DNA of 64,000 nucleotides from Solibacillus sp045640265 (GCA_045640265.1 JAZUES010000084.1:4220-68219), one strand, 5' to 3'; shown: positions 43,197 to 52,576, counted from the stretch's first letter. Notes: a model not told the origin generated them from the letters alone. Numbers and translations: made by a program.

Positions 43197-43235
43197 GTCC
43201 CTGTCTGTTGTAGATCAAGGCAGATCCTATTGTTA

Positions 43236-43284
43236 TAAAAAAAAGCTCTTAGGTACAGTTCGATAGCGATACTGTCCTAGAGCT
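43236..43284 (-). terminator. Terminator of birA
   Basis: A stem of about 15 bp with one bulge (AGCTCTAGGACAGT with ACTGTACCTAAGAGCT) is followed on the minus strand by T8. Confidence 0.92.
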
Positions 43285-43334
43285 ACTATAACAATTTTGA
43301 AAGAAAACGTACAGAAATTAATGGTAAATATATT

Positions 43335-44318
43335 TTAAACAATTTCAATATCAGCTGAATAAACACCTTTAATTTCACCGTTAGCTTGGCGAATTTCGAG
43401 GACACCACTTTCCGTGATGCTAATGGCTTCACCTTCAACGACTTCACGAAGCGTTGTGGCTTTTACTTGTTTTCCAATTGTGCCAGATGATTCTTCCCAC
43501 AGCTTTTTAATTTGTGGAAATCCATGCTTCACATAATGATCACTATAATGCTCTAATAATTCAAGTACCTTTGCCACTAGATGCACTCGCTCTAATCGTT
43601 CACCTTCTTCAATCGATAGTGATGTGGCAATTGAGTGGAGTTCTTGTGGGAAATCTTCTAATGATTGATTCACGTTAATACCAATACCAATTAGTAAAGC
43701 TTGTATACGATCTGTCTCTGAAATCATTTCAGTCAAAATACCGGTCGTTTTTTTCCCATTTATCAAAATATCATTTGGCCATTTAATTTCTGGCGTGAAA
43801 TTTTTATACATTGCTTTCATTGCATTAACAACAGCTACCGCCGTTACTAGTGTAAATTGTGGGGCTTGATGAGGCGCAACATCTGGACGAATAATAATGG
43901 TCATCCAAATGCCTTTTCCTTTTGAAGAATTCCATTCACGCATCATCCGACCGCGCCCAGCTGTTTGATGTTCTGCAATAACTACCGTACCATCAGGTGC
44001 ACCAGAACGGACAAGCTCATGAGCAATTAACTGAGTAGATTCCACACTTTCAAAGTAATGCACAGTCTGCCCGTAACGTTTTGTATGTAGCACTTGCTTC
44101 AGCTGCCCGATATCCACCCTATCTGGCGTAACCAATAAGCGATAGCCACGTTTTTTAATCGTTTCAAATTCATAGCCCTCTTGTTGCAAAGATTGCAAAT
44201 GTTTCCAAATGGCAGTCCGAGATACTTGAAAATCGTCCGCCAATTGTTGACCAGAAATGGGTTCACCTTGTGCGTTTAAAAAGCGTTGTATTATTTCATC
44301 CTTCATCGTTAAATGCAT
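43335..44318 (-). CDS. birA: Bifunctional biotin ligase and biotin repressor
   Basis: A 327-residue protein with an N-terminal helix-turn-helix domain (SGQQLADDFQVSRTAIWKH, about 22-40), a biotin protein ligase core with GRGRMMREW (about 121-129) and KWPNDI, and a small C-terminal domain. It attaches biotin to carboxylases and, with the DNA-binding domain intact, probably represses biotin genes. The start overlaps cca by 23 bases; AAAGGA lies 8 bases before ATG 44318, while ATG 44306 is an alternative. A strong terminator follows. Confidence 0.95.
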   Translation of the reverse strand: MHLTMKDEIIQRFLNAQGEPISGQQLADDFQVSRTAIWKHLQSLQQEGYEFETIKKRGYRLLVTPDRVDIGQLKQVLHTKRYGQTVHYFESVESTQLIAHELVRSGAPDGTVVIAEHQTAGRGRMMREWNSSKGKGIWMTIIIRPDVAPHQAPQFTLVTAVAVVNAMKAMYKNFTPEIKWPNDILINGKKTTGILTEMISETDRIQALLIGIGINVNQSLEDFPQELHSIATSLSIEEGERLERVHLVAKVLELLEHYSDHYVKHGFPQIKKLWEESSGTIGKQVKATTLREVVEGEAISITESGVLEIRQANGEIKGVYSADIEIV

Positions 44319-45465
44319 AAAACCATTCCTTTAACTGTTGTTTATCATTTACCACTTTGCCGTCAATGACAGCCAGTAAAGCTGCATCTAATATGGTTTT
44401 AATCCATGGCCCTCTCTTTCTCTCTGACCATTCGAGGACATCTTTCCCTGATAAAGCAAGGTCTTTCGGATTCTGAATTGGTAATGCCTGCTTTTTTCGC
44501 TCAATTTCCTCATAAGTAACTAATGGTGTTTCATTTCGCCATGTCGCAAACTGATAAGCCGTTTGTAAAATATAAAGATCAAAGCGTAAATAATCAATAG
44601 CTTGTAATCCGTTTTGCATACAGTCATATGCCTCGAAAACTTGCTTTGTAAATTGTTTATCTTTGTTTGATAATCGATATTTTGCAAGCAACGATGTATC
44701 ACGATTGCTTATAAAACAAAAATAAGCCCATCCTACTTGTCGATCACTCGAATGGAAGTCTTTCCAATCTAGAGCATTGAATTCCCCATCCAAATGGGCT
44801 GCTAACCCCGTTTGTTCGATGTATTCAATCGCAAGGTAAACAGAAGCTGAAGTCCATGCCTTTGAAAGCTCGACTTGAACACGCTCCATTGCGATATAGG
44901 ATATCGATTGAGACTGTTCGTTAATAGCTTGTAAGGTTTGTTCTTCAATCGTAAAACCAAGTTGCGCGGCAAATCGAATTGCCCGAAGCATACGCAGTGC
45001 ATCTTCCTTAAAGCGTTCACTCGGATTACCGACAGCACGAATAATTTTTGCATCAATATCGGCACGACCATTAAATAAATCAATATAGTCCCCAGTTTGA
45101 TTAAGGGCCATTGCATTCATCGTAAAATCACGACGCTTTAAATCCTCTTCTAAGTTGCGAACAAAATGTACCTCGTCTGGTCTACGATGATCGGAATACG
45201 TCGATTCCGTACGATAAGTTGTGACTTCTATCGGCTCTCCACAATCAAGCACTAAAACTGTCCCGTGTTCTATCCCAACATCAATCGTTTGAGAAAAAAT
45301 TGATTGAATTTCCTCTGGCAGCGCACTAGTGGCAATATCAACATCGGCATTTTTTTTATCTAAGTAGAAATCCCGAACTGCGCCTCCAACAATATAGGCT
45401 TCAAAACCTGCTTGTTCAATGATGTGAATGACTTCAGTCGCTGCTTGCCACTGTTTTGGAAACAT
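44296..45465 (-). CDS. cca: CCA-adding tRNA nucleotidyltransferase
   Basis: A 389-residue class II nucleotidyltransferase that builds and repairs tRNA 3' CCA ends. The catalytic head has YIVGGAVRDFYL and the metal-binding pair in ADVDIATSA (about 38-46); RRDFTMNAMAL (about 110-120) is next, then the base-selecting RMLRAIRFAAQLGF region and helical body and tail. It overlaps bshA by 32 bases and birA by 23 bases, part of the dapB-mgsA-bshA-cca-birA operon. Confidence 0.95.
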   Translation of the reverse strand: MFPKQWQAATEVIHIIEQAGFEAYIVGGAVRDFYLDKKNADVDIATSALPEEIQSIFSQTIDVGIEHGTVLVLDCGEPIEVTTYRTESTYSDHRRPDEVHFVRNLEEDLKRRDFTMNAMALNQTGDYIDLFNGRADIDAKIIRAVGNPSERFKEDALRMLRAIRFAAQLGFTIEEQTLQAINEQSQSISYIAMERVQVELSKAWTSASVYLAIEYIEQTGLAAHLDGEFNALDWKDFHSSDRQVGWAYFCFISNRDTSLLAKYRLSNKDKQFTKQVFEAYDCMQNGLQAIDYLRFDLYILQTAYQFATWRNETPLVTYEEIERKKQALPIQNPKDLALSGKDVLEWSERKRGPWIKTILDAALLAVIDGKVVNDKQQLKEWFYAFNDEG

Positions 45466-46597
45466 GTTTCTTTACCGCCAATCTTTCATAAATTCGTTCA
45501 TACTGCTCAATAATTTTCGATTCATGGAAATTTTTCTCTACCGAATCTAGTGCTGCTAGACGGAATTGATTGTGCTTTTGTTTATCTTGTAGAAGCGCGA
45601 CCGCATAATCTGCAACAGCCTTCGTATCCCCTAGTTCCACGATATAGCCATTCACATCATGCTCAATTACTTCTGGAATTCCGCCAATATTGGTACCGAT
45701 TCCTGGTACTCCACAAGCCATTGCTTCTAGTAAAACTAAACCGAACGATTCTTTTTCTGACAGTAATAATTTCAAATCACTAATCGCAAAAAGTTCCGTA
45801 ATATTTTCTTGTTTCCCTAAAAACAGCACATCTTTTTTATATGGTGAAGCTTTTACAATTTCCATCACACGGTGCTTTTCAGGTCCATCGCCTACTAGCA
45901 ATAATTTTGCTGGCATTTTTTCACGAATTTGTATGAACGAATTGACGACGTCTGGTAAATTTTTAATCTTACGGAAATTCGATATATGAATAATTACCTT
46001 TTCATCTTCACGAATACCAAACTGTTCTTTTAAATTTCCAGGATTTACTGGACGAAATACATTTTCATCAACAAAATTGTAGATTGTTTCAATTGGCATA
46101 TTCGTATCGATCAAGTCATAGGTTTGTTGCTTTAGCGCATTCGAAACAGCTGTTACAGCATCTGAGCGATTAATCCCATATTTAATAGCAGAAGATAATG
46201 TTGAATCTTCACCTAAAACAGAAATATCTGTACCATGCAGCGTCGTGACAATTCCGAAGTCTTCTCCGCTCATATCACGTGCTAAAACCGCACAAACTGC
46301 ATGTGGAATTGCATAGTGGACATGTAAAATATCCAATTGCTCTTCTTTTACGACCTCCGCCATTTTACTAGCTAGTGCAATGTCATACGGTGGATATTGA
46401 AATACCGAATAATTATTTACTTCAACTTCATGGAAAAAGACATTGGGATAAATTTTATTCAGTCGAAATGGCACACTGGATGTAATGAAATGAATTTCAT
46501 AACCTCTTTCGGCTAACATTTTTCCTAATTCTGTTGCGATAACGCCAGAACCACCAACTGTCGGGTAACATGTGATACCTATTTTCAATTTTTTCAC
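45434..46597 (-). CDS. bshA: Bacillithiol glycosyltransferase BshA
   Basis: A 387-residue GT4 glycosyltransferase that joins N-acetylglucosamine to malate in the first step of bacillithiol synthesis. The start motif KLKIGITCYPTVGGSGV and the donor-binding SEKESFGLVLLEAMACG (about 280-296) match BshA. GTG 46597 is chosen because it gives the family's N-terminus and has GGGGAG 4 bases before it; the ATG four codons upstream overlaps that site. In B. subtilis bshB1 lies directly before bshA, but here mgsA does. Confidence 0.94.
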   Translation of the reverse strand: MKKLKIGITCYPTVGGSGVIATELGKMLAERGYEIHFITSSVPFRLNKIYPNVFFHEVEVNNYSVFQYPPYDIALASKMAEVVKEEQLDILHVHYAIPHAVCAVLARDMSGEDFGIVTTLHGTDISVLGEDSTLSSAIKYGINRSDAVTAVSNALKQQTYDLIDTNMPIETIYNFVDENVFRPVNPGNLKEQFGIREDEKVIIHISNFRKIKNLPDVVNSFIQIREKMPAKLLLVGDGPEKHRVMEIVKASPYKKDVLFLGKQENITELFAISDLKLLLSEKESFGLVLLEAMACGVPGIGTNIGGIPEVIEHDVNGYIVELGDTKAVADYAVALLQDKQKHNQFRLAALDSVEKNFHESKIIEQYERIYERLAVKKHVSKTVASSD

Positions 46598-46638
46598 TCG
46601 TCTCCCCATCCTTTCTTAAAGTACGATAAATTAATCCG

Positions 46639-47043
46639 CTATTGTCTACGTTCCTCAATTTTTCTCCAGTCTACAAAGCCTTCTTGTAAACCTTTCAATA
46701 AAATCTCAGCTGTCCCCATATTCGTTGCTAATGGAATATGATATAGGTCACATAAACGTACAAGCGCCATTACATCTGGTTCGTGTGGTTGCGCAGTCAA
46801 TGGATCTCGGAAGAAAAAGACCATATCCATATCGTTGTTGGCAATCATTGCACCAATTTGTTGATCTCCTCCTAGAGGCCCTGAACGGAATTTCGTAATT
46901 TGTAGTCCTGTCTCTGCTTCAATCATCGTACCTGTTGTTCCTGTCGCGTATAAATCATGCTCTGCTATAATATCCCGATATGCGATAGCAAATTGAATTA
47001 AATTATCCTTTTTGCGATCATGTGCTATTAATGCAATCTTCAT
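46639..47043 (-). CDS. mgsA: Methylglyoxal synthase
   Basis: A 134-residue enzyme that converts dihydroxyacetone phosphate to methylglyoxal, a phosphate-releasing bypass of glycolysis. The active-site segments ALIAHDRKKD, ATGTTG, SGPLGGDQQIG and FFRDPLTAQPHEPD are complete. ATG 47043 is favoured over the codon three residues upstream on spacing to the ribosome binding site. It lies 16 bases after dapB and 41 before bshA; bacillithiol would help detoxify its product. Confidence 0.95.
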   Translation of the reverse strand: MKIALIAHDRKKDNLIQFAIAYRDIIAEHDLYATGTTGTMIEAETGLQITKFRSGPLGGDQQIGAMIANNDMDMVFFFRDPLTAQPHEPDVMALVRLCDLYHIPLATNMGTAEILLKGLQEGFVDWRKIEERRQ

Positions 47044-47059
47044 AAATTTCATCTCGTTT

Positions 47060-47857
47060 CTAAATAATGTTCTCTAATCCGTATACTAACGTGTTACGTT
47101 TCATGACTTCTTCGATACAAAACGCAACGCCGCCCATAAAGCTGCCACGATTAAAGGAGTCATGTCGAATCGTCAATAATTCACCTGTCCCTCCAAATAA
47201 TACTTGTTGATGCGCAACTAAACCAGGAAGACGTACCGAATGAATGTGCATACCATCATAATTTGCGCCTCGTGCTCCAGTATAAATTTCTTTTTCGTCT
47301 AAATGACCTTGTTGTTTGGTAGCACGAACTTCACTAATCATCTGTGCAGTTTTAAGTCCTGTTCCAGATGGTGCATCAAGCTTTTGATCATGATGCATTT
47401 CGATTATTTCAATATCCGGGAAATACTTAGCTGCTTCTTTTGCAAATTTCATCATTAAAATGGCACCGATAGCGAAGTTAGGTGCAATAATACAACCAAT
47501 CCCTTTTTCCACCGATAAATCTGTTAGTTCTTGTAATTGTTCATCCGTAAATCCTGTTGTGCCAATAACTGGACGAACACTATGCAATAATGCCTGTTTT
47601 GTATGTTCATAAACACAATGGGGGTTCGTTAAATCAACTAACACATCTGGCTTTGTGTCAGCTACTAATTGTTCAAAATCCGTATAAATCGGTACTTCAA
47701 AATGATCTGGAAATACTTCTAACGTGCCCAAAGTTTGACCAACATCTTTATAATCCAAAACGGCAACAAGTTTCATTCCATCGTTTTTCATAACTGTATG
47801 TACGGCTTCTACACCCATTTTACCTCTTGCTCCAGCAATGGCTACTTTAATTGACAT
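47060..47857 (-). CDS. dapB: 4-hydroxy-tetrahydrodipicolinate reductase
   Basis: A 265-residue NAD(P)H-dependent reductase of the lysine and diaminopimelate pathway. IAGARGKMG is the nucleotide-binding loop; IEMHHDQKLDAPSGTG (about 152-167) holds the catalytic His pair and Lys. ATG 47857 has AGGGAG about 7 bases upstream. It heads the operon dapB-mgsA-bshA-cca-birA. The nucleotide pyrophosphohydrolase gene ypjD, which precedes dapB in B. subtilis, is not present. Confidence 0.95.
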   Translation of the reverse strand: MSIKVAIAGARGKMGVEAVHTVMKNDGMKLVAVLDYKDVGQTLGTLEVFPDHFEVPIYTDFEQLVADTKPDVLVDLTNPHCVYEHTKQALLHSVRPVIGTTGFTDEQLQELTDLSVEKGIGCIIAPNFAIGAILMMKFAKEAAKYFPDIEIIEMHHDQKLDAPSGTGLKTAQMISEVRATKQQGHLDEKEIYTGARGANYDGMHIHSVRLPGLVAHQQVLFGGTGELLTIRHDSFNRGSFMGGVAFCIEEVMKRNTLVYGLENII

Positions 47858-48002
47858 AACTATAACTCCCTTATACAATAATTTTTCGTCTAAATCGAAT
47901 GAACTATCATTACTGTTTTAAACGGACAACTTGTATTACATATACATTTTATTGTAATTACACAGTGATTCCTACATTCTTGAATCAGTTTTTTATCGAA
48001 TG

Positions 48003-48031
48003 TTGTCAAATTATGAAAAATACAACATAAT
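48003..48031 (+). promoter_or_regulatory. SigA-type promoter of the YitT-family gene
   Basis: TTGTCA (48003-48008) and CATAAT (48026-48031) are 17 bases apart. The gene starts about 80 bases downstream. Confidence 0.65.
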
Positions 48032-48118
48032 AAAGTGAGCTGTTCCCTAAAGTTCATAATGGATAGCAACATCTACTTGCAACTTTGTTTAAACTAAATA
48101 TGTTCTAGGAGGCTTTCA

Positions 48119-48985
48119 ATGCAAGGAATCAAGCTACAAAATATAATCGGAATCTTAATCGGGTCTGCACTATTTAGTTTTGGTTTTGTTCATTTCAATA
48201 TGCAAAACCAACTTGGTGAAGGCGGATTTAGTGGTATTACACTTATTTTATATTTTACACTAAATTGGGACCCAGCATTAATGAATTTACTATTAAATAT
48301 CCCAATGTTTTTCCTTGGATGGCGCTTACTCGGTAAAAAGTCATTCATTTATACACTTGTTGGAACAATTAGCGTATCAGTGTTTCTGAAAATTTTCCAA
48401 ATATACGAGTTCCAGATGAACTTACAAGATGATTTGCTACTTGTTTCGTTATTTGCGGGTGTTTTTGTCGGCGTCGGTCTAGGTATTGTGTTCCGATTTG
48501 GTGGAACAACTGGTGGCGTGGATATTATAGCTCGATTAGCGAATAAATATCTTGGTTGGAGCATGGGTAAAACAATGTTTGCCTTTGACTTTGTAGTTAT
48601 TTTACTTTCATGGCTCGCATTTTTAGATGCGCATTCAATGATGTATACGTTAGTAGCCGTTTATGTAAGTGGTCGTGTGATCGATCTTGTACAAGATGGT
48701 GCTTATTCAGCTAAGGGTGTCTTCATTATTTCTTTAAAATCTGGAGAAATTGCAGATGTCATTTCAACATCAATGGGGCGAGGTATTACTATTTTTGATG
48801 GGCATGGCCATTATACGAAAGAGCACCGAGATGTGCTGTATTGTGTTGTTGGACGAAACGAACTTGTTCGCTTAAAATCAATCATTCATACTATAGACCC
48901 TCACGCATTCGTATCTGTTATGGATGTAAGAGACGTGGCTGGTGAAGGATTTACACTCGATGAAAAAAAACAGCCGATAAATTAA
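48119..48985 (+). CDS. YitT family membrane protein (DUF161/DUF2179)
   Basis: A 288-residue protein with five or six N-terminal membrane segments (about 10-205), the DUF161 duplication with GEGGFSGITLILYF and FRFGGTTGGVDIIARLA, and a C-terminal cytoplasmic DUF2179 domain (about 220-280). The family is widespread in Firmicutes and has no agreed function; YpjC of B. subtilis lies in this place. AGGAGG precedes the ATG. It is the only plus-strand gene between 29 kb and the right end, with its own promoter and terminator. Confidence 0.88.
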   Translation: MQGIKLQNIIGILIGSALFSFGFVHFNMQNQLGEGGFSGITLILYFTLNWDPALMNLLLNIPMFFLGWRLLGKKSFIYTLVGTISVSVFLKIFQIYEFQMNLQDDLLLVSLFAGVFVGVGLGIVFRFGGTTGGVDIIARLANKYLGWSMGKTMFAFDFVVILLSWLAFLDAHSMMYTLVAVYVSGRVIDLVQDGAYSAKGVFIISLKSGEIADVISTSMGRGITIFDGHGHYTKEHRDVLYCVVGRNELVRLKSIIHTIDPHAFVSVMDVRDVAGEGFTLDEKKQPIN

Positions 48986-49026
48986 AAAAATGGTGTTTGG
49001 CAGATTAAATAGCCAAGCACCATTTT
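48986..49026. terminator. Bidirectional terminator between the YitT-family gene and yugP
   Basis: A stem of about 15 bp, TGGTGTTTGGC with GCCAAGCACCA plus flanking A/T (48987-49001 with 49012-49026), has an A-run and a T-run at its ends. Confidence 0.88.
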
Positions 49027-49030
49027 TATA

Positions 49031-49714
49031 TTAGTCATCAGAATTACCCATACCTGTATAGATTAAAATTAAACGAAGTAGCTCTAATACTGCAACAGAT
49101 GCTGCTGCTACATAAGTCATTGCTGCAGCACTTAATACCTTACGTGCAGAGCGTTCTTCTGTATTATTAATAATCCCTAACGCAACGACTTCATTCATCG
49201 CACGTTTTGAAGCGTCAAACTCTACTGGTAACGTAATTAATTGGAACACCACACCTGCTGCTAATAGTACGATACCGATTAACAGTAAATTTGACCATTG
49301 TGCAAGAAGCCCAATAATTACAAAAATCCAAGAGAAATTCGAGGCAAAGCTTGCTACTGGCACTAATTTCGAACGGAATGTTAAGAAAGAATACGCTTCT
49401 GCGTGTTGAATTGCATGGCCGACTTCGTGAGCCGCTACCGCTGTACCTGCAAGTGAAGAGTTATAATAATTGTCTTCAGATAATGCTACTGTTTTTGTCG
49501 CTGGGTTATAGTGATCAGAAAGTACTCCTTGTGTCGGTACTACACGAACATCTGCTAAGCCATGTTGATCTAAAATATATCGAGCAACTTGTGCACCAGT
49601 CATTCCTTTTTCAGCTGGTACCTGCGCAAATTTTTTATATGTGCTTTTTACTTTCATTTGCGCGTAAATAGGTAACAATAGCACGATTAAAAAGTAAACA
49701 ATAAACATTCCCAT
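49031..49714 (-). CDS. yugP: YugP-type membrane zinc metallopeptidase
   Basis: A 227-residue protein with an N-terminal membrane segment (about 3-18), the zinc motif HEVGH (96-100) and two or three further membrane segments (about 120-170, 200-220). This is the neutral zinc metallopeptidase family represented by YugP; the HEXXH motif is intact and physiological substrates are unknown. It follows ypjA after 54 bases, probably in one transcript. GGAAG precedes the ATG. Confidence 0.88.
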   Translation of the reverse strand: MGMFIVYFLIVLLLPIYAQMKVKSTYKKFAQVPAEKGMTGAQVARYILDQHGLADVRVVPTQGVLSDHYNPATKTVALSEDNYYNSSLAGTAVAAHEVGHAIQHAEAYSFLTFRSKLVPVASFASNFSWIFVIIGLLAQWSNLLLIGIVLLAAGVVFQLITLPVEFDASKRAMNEVVALGIINNTEERSARKVLSAAAMTYVAAASVAVLELLRLILIYTGMGNSDD

Positions 49715-49768
49715 TTTTTTATACTTCCTTTCTCTATCTTACAATTCACTCTCAATTTTATATAGTTT

Positions 49769-50368
49769 TTACAGGCGTTGCAAATATTCACGCTTGCGAC
49801 TTTCTAAAAAGGCGAGCAAGATGCATGCAATAGATAGCCAAAATGTGAAATAACCAATTTCACTTGGATACTGGTCAATGACACGGTATATTGGCATTTG
49901 TCCGAATAAATAATCAATCGCATCATTATGAAGCGTCCATATAGCAGCGACAATAACATGCCAAATTTCAAAACGATATTTAGGCAAATAAAGAACGGCT
50001 TGTACAGCCATTAAAAAATGGGATGCCACAAGCATCCAACCCATCCAACCAATATATCCTGTATCAAGCAATGTTAAAAGATTCATAACAACTGCCCATA
50101 AGCCGTATTTAATCAGGGTTACAAGCGCTAAGACTTCCATCAATTTAAAGTTTTTACCAAGTAACCAACCTACAATAGCCAAGCAAAAAAATAAGCTTGC
50201 GGTTGGAGAATCCGGAACAAATATATAATATTTTGGATCCGTTATAGCAAGTTGTCCCATATACCAATAATAGCCATATATTGTACCGAGTACATTAATT
50301 ACTAGTAAAATCATTAAAAATACACGCTGATTCAATAAATACTGCAATTGCATAACGAGTGGTTTCAT
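49769..50368 (-). CDS. ypjA: YpjA, DUF1405 membrane protein
   Basis: A 199-residue protein with five or six membrane segments and little extramembrane sequence. NVLGTIYGYYWYMGQL and FVPDSPTASLFF (about 24-61) agree with the DUF1405 family, represented by YpjA next to qcrABC in B. subtilis. Function is unknown. AAGGTGA lies before the ATG. The sporulation gene ypjB, which separates it from qcrC in B. subtilis, is absent here. Confidence 0.83.
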   Translation of the reverse strand: MKPLVMQLQYLLNQRVFLMILLVINVLGTIYGYYWYMGQLAITDPKYYIFVPDSPTASLFFCLAIVGWLLGKNFKLMEVLALVTLIKYGLWAVVMNLLTLLDTGYIGWMGWMLVASHFLMAVQAVLYLPKYRFEIWHVIVAAIWTLHNDAIDYLFGQMPIYRVIDQYPSEIGYFTFWLSIACILLAFLESRKREYLQRL

Positions 50369-50506
50369 ATATTCACCTTCATTTCATCTTATTGATAAAA
50401 TTCATTTCTTATGTATTTTGTGCAACTTAAAAAGCCTACACACGTCTTTAATTATATACATAACGCACCATTACGCAAGTATTCGAGACATTTGAAATAT
50501 TGAAAA

Positions 50507-50538
50507 AAAGAGAGTCAGAAAACTGACCCTCTTTTAAA
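50507..50538 (-). terminator. Terminator of the qcrABC operon
   Basis: A 12-bp stem with one wobble (50507-50518 with 50523-50534) and a 4-base loop is followed on the minus strand by a T-run. Confidence 0.9.
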
Positions 50539-50542
50539 GAAC

Positions 50543-51334
50543 TTATTCTGCTTCTTTTAATCCAGCGATGAATTCAGCTAAAACTTGAAGCTCTTCTTCC
50601 GTACCACTAAATGCGCCAGCTGGCATACCGCCACGACCATTGTGGATTACATTAGCTACTTCTTCAGCTGTTAATGCATTACCTAATAACATTGGACCAG
50701 AAACACCAGCTAAGTCCCCACCATGACATCCAATACAAGATGCTTGTGCTTGATAGATTTCATAACCTTCAGAAGTTTCATCAACATCTACATCAGGTAA
50801 TAAACCTAAGTCTTTAGCTGTAATTTCACCTTGTGAATTAACTACTTCCCAGTTAGTCGCTTCAACAGATTCCCAAGTTGTATAAATAAGTGCAGCGATA
50901 CCTAATAACATAAATGCTACTGGTAAAGGACGTTTAGATGGACGACGCTCTGGCGTTGTATCTAAGAATGGTGCTAAAGCTAATGTAATAAATGCGATAC
51001 CTGGAATAATTAATCCAAAGATATTATATGGACCAGATGCATACGTATATTTTAATAATTGGTACATTGATAAGAAGTACCAGTCCGGTAACGGAATATA
51101 AGATGCATTGGTTGGATCTGCCGGACCTTCAAGAGGTGAAGGGTGAGCGACAGTTAACAGTAAATATCCAATTAAGAATACAGCTCCTACCATCCACTCT
51201 TTTAATAAGAAATCTGGCCAGAAAGCTTCTGTTTTACCAGGATACTCGGTATAATCTTTCGGTACGTTCGCCATACGGTTATTCGCTTTAATTCGAGAAT
51301 CTCCAACGAACTTCATACCTTTTCCGCGTTGCAT
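50543..51334 (-). CDS. qcrC: Menaquinol:cytochrome c reductase, cytochrome b/c subunit
   Basis: A 263-residue fusion of the C-terminal part of cytochrome b (three membrane segments, about 48-66, 105-125, 138-153) with a cytochrome c domain. The haem-binding CIGCH is at Cys200-His204, and GGMPAG later gives a possible Met ligand. The N-terminus MQRGKGMKFVGDSR agrees with QcrC of Bacillus. It passes electrons from menaquinol toward cytochrome c and the oxidases, such as the ba3 enzyme encoded at 11.6-13.9 kb. AGGAGG precedes the ATG. Confidence 0.95.
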   Translation of the reverse strand: MQRGKGMKFVGDSRIKANNRMANVPKDYTEYPGKTEAFWPDFLLKEWMVGAVFLIGYLLLTVAHPSPLEGPADPTNASYIPLPDWYFLSMYQLLKYTYASGPYNIFGLIIPGIAFITLALAPFLDTTPERRPSKRPLPVAFMLLGIAALIYTTWESVEATNWEVVNSQGEITAKDLGLLPDVDVDETSEGYEIYQAQASCIGCHGGDLAGVSGPMLLGNALTAEEVANVIHNGRGGMPAGAFSGTEEELQVLAEFIAGLKEAE

Positions 51335-51376
51335 AATGTGTCCCCTCCTTTAGTAAATTATAAAGTTTGATTCAGA

Positions 51377-52051
51377 TCATAGAGGACCTGAAATACCTTG
51401 TTTGCGGATCATAATAAAGTGAACTGCCAATAATGCAAATAGTACTGCAGGTAAGAAGAATACGTGAATTGCAAAGAAACGAGTTAAAGTTTGTGCACCG
51501 ATGATCGTAGAGTCACCAGAAAGTAAAATTTTAATCGTATCACCAAGGAATGGTACTGAAGCAGCAATTTCTAAAGCTACTTTTGTTGCAAATAACGCTT
51601 TCATGTCCCAAGGTAATAAATAACCTGTGAAACCTAAACCTAACATAACCCCAAAAATACCTACACCAACTAACCAGTTTAATTCACGAGGTTTCTTGTA
51701 TGAACCTGTGAAGAATACACGAAGCGTATGTAAGAACATCATTACGATAACTAATGAAGCCCCCCAGTGGTGCATACCACGTACGATTTCACCGAATGCT
51801 ACTTCGTTTTGTAAGTAATAAACTGACTTCCAAGCATTTTCAACGTCTGGTACATAGTACATTGTTAAGAACATACCAGATAAAATTTGAATTACTGTAA
51901 TGAAGAATGTTAATCCCCCGAAACAGTATACGAATGCTGAAAAGTGATGGGCAGGGTTAACGTGCTCTGGCACTTCGTGGTCGGCAATATCACGCCAAAT
52001 AGGAGTAATATCTAAACGTTCATCGACCCAATCATAAATTTTGTTTAGCAC
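51377..52051 (-). CDS. qcrB: Menaquinol:cytochrome c reductase, cytochrome b subunit
   Basis: A 224-residue cytochrome b (b6 type) with four membrane helices. Paired haem histidines are found in HHWGAS and FLHTLRVFF and again near FFAIHVFFLPA. Cys43 (VYCFGG) is the residue that carries the extra covalent haem in Bacillus and cytochrome b6. GGSGGG-type low-complexity is absent and the protein looks complete. It sits 21 bases after qcrA and 42 before qcrC. Confidence 0.95.
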   Translation of the reverse strand: MLNKIYDWVDERLDITPIWRDIADHEVPEHVNPAHHFSAFVYCFGGLTFFITVIQILSGMFLTMYYVPDVENAWKSVYYLQNEVAFGEIVRGMHHWGASLVIVMMFLHTLRVFFTGSYKKPRELNWLVGVGIFGVMLGLGFTGYLLPWDMKALFATKVALEIAASVPFLGDTIKILLSGDSTIIGAQTLTRFFAIHVFFLPAVLFALLAVHFIMIRKQGISGPL

Positions 52052-52072
52052 TGTGTCGTACCCCCTAACTTA

Positions 52073-52576
52073 TTAACTGTGTGTGTTTGCGATTCTTTTC
52101 CCAAGCATTAAGAAGCCATCGTTTTCTGCCACTTCATACATATCAAGCGGACCAACTGGCGGTGTCCCTTTTACGTTTACACCATTTTTCTCATAACGTC
52201 CTCCATGACATGCACAGAAGAATTGATTTGCGAAGTCTGGATTGCTTTCCCAGTTCACTGTGCATCCTAAGTGCTTACATACAGGTGACAATGCAATAAT
52301 TTGATCGCCTTCCTTGTAAACCCAAGCTGCATCAGAAACTTCTGATTTGTACCAAGCATCTGTTTGTTCATACGAGAAGTCAACTTTTACTGGTGATTCT
52401 GTGATATCTGTAACTTTTTGACTCGTCTGTACGAAATCTCCTTCTTCCTTCGTTTGAAGAATTGGGTCAATTGCAAAACGAACCATTGGCATTAACATAC
52501 CAGCCGCCATAAATCCACCTACACCAGTAATTGTGTACGTTAAAAATTGACGTCGCGTAACTCGATTATTACTCAT
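52073..52576 (-). CDS. qcrA: Menaquinol:cytochrome c reductase, Rieske iron-sulfur subunit
   Basis: A 167-residue protein with a twin-arginine-like start (RVTRRQFLTY, about 5-14), one membrane anchor (about 12-32) and a Rieske domain. Cluster ligands are Cys100 and His102 in CKHLGC and Cys123 and His124 in CACHGG; Cys105 and Cys121 form the disulfide. It begins the qcrABC operon, which has a well-formed promoter at 52654-52682. GGGGGG precedes the ATG. Confidence 0.96.
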   Translation of the reverse strand: MSNNRVTRRQFLTYTITGVGGFMAAGMLMPMVRFAIDPILQTKEEGDFVQTSQKVTDITESPVKVDFSYEQTDAWYKSEVSDAAWVYKEGDQIIALSPVCKHLGCTVNWESNPDFANQFFCACHGGRYEKNGVNVKGTPPVGPLDMYEVAENDGFLMLGKRIANTHS

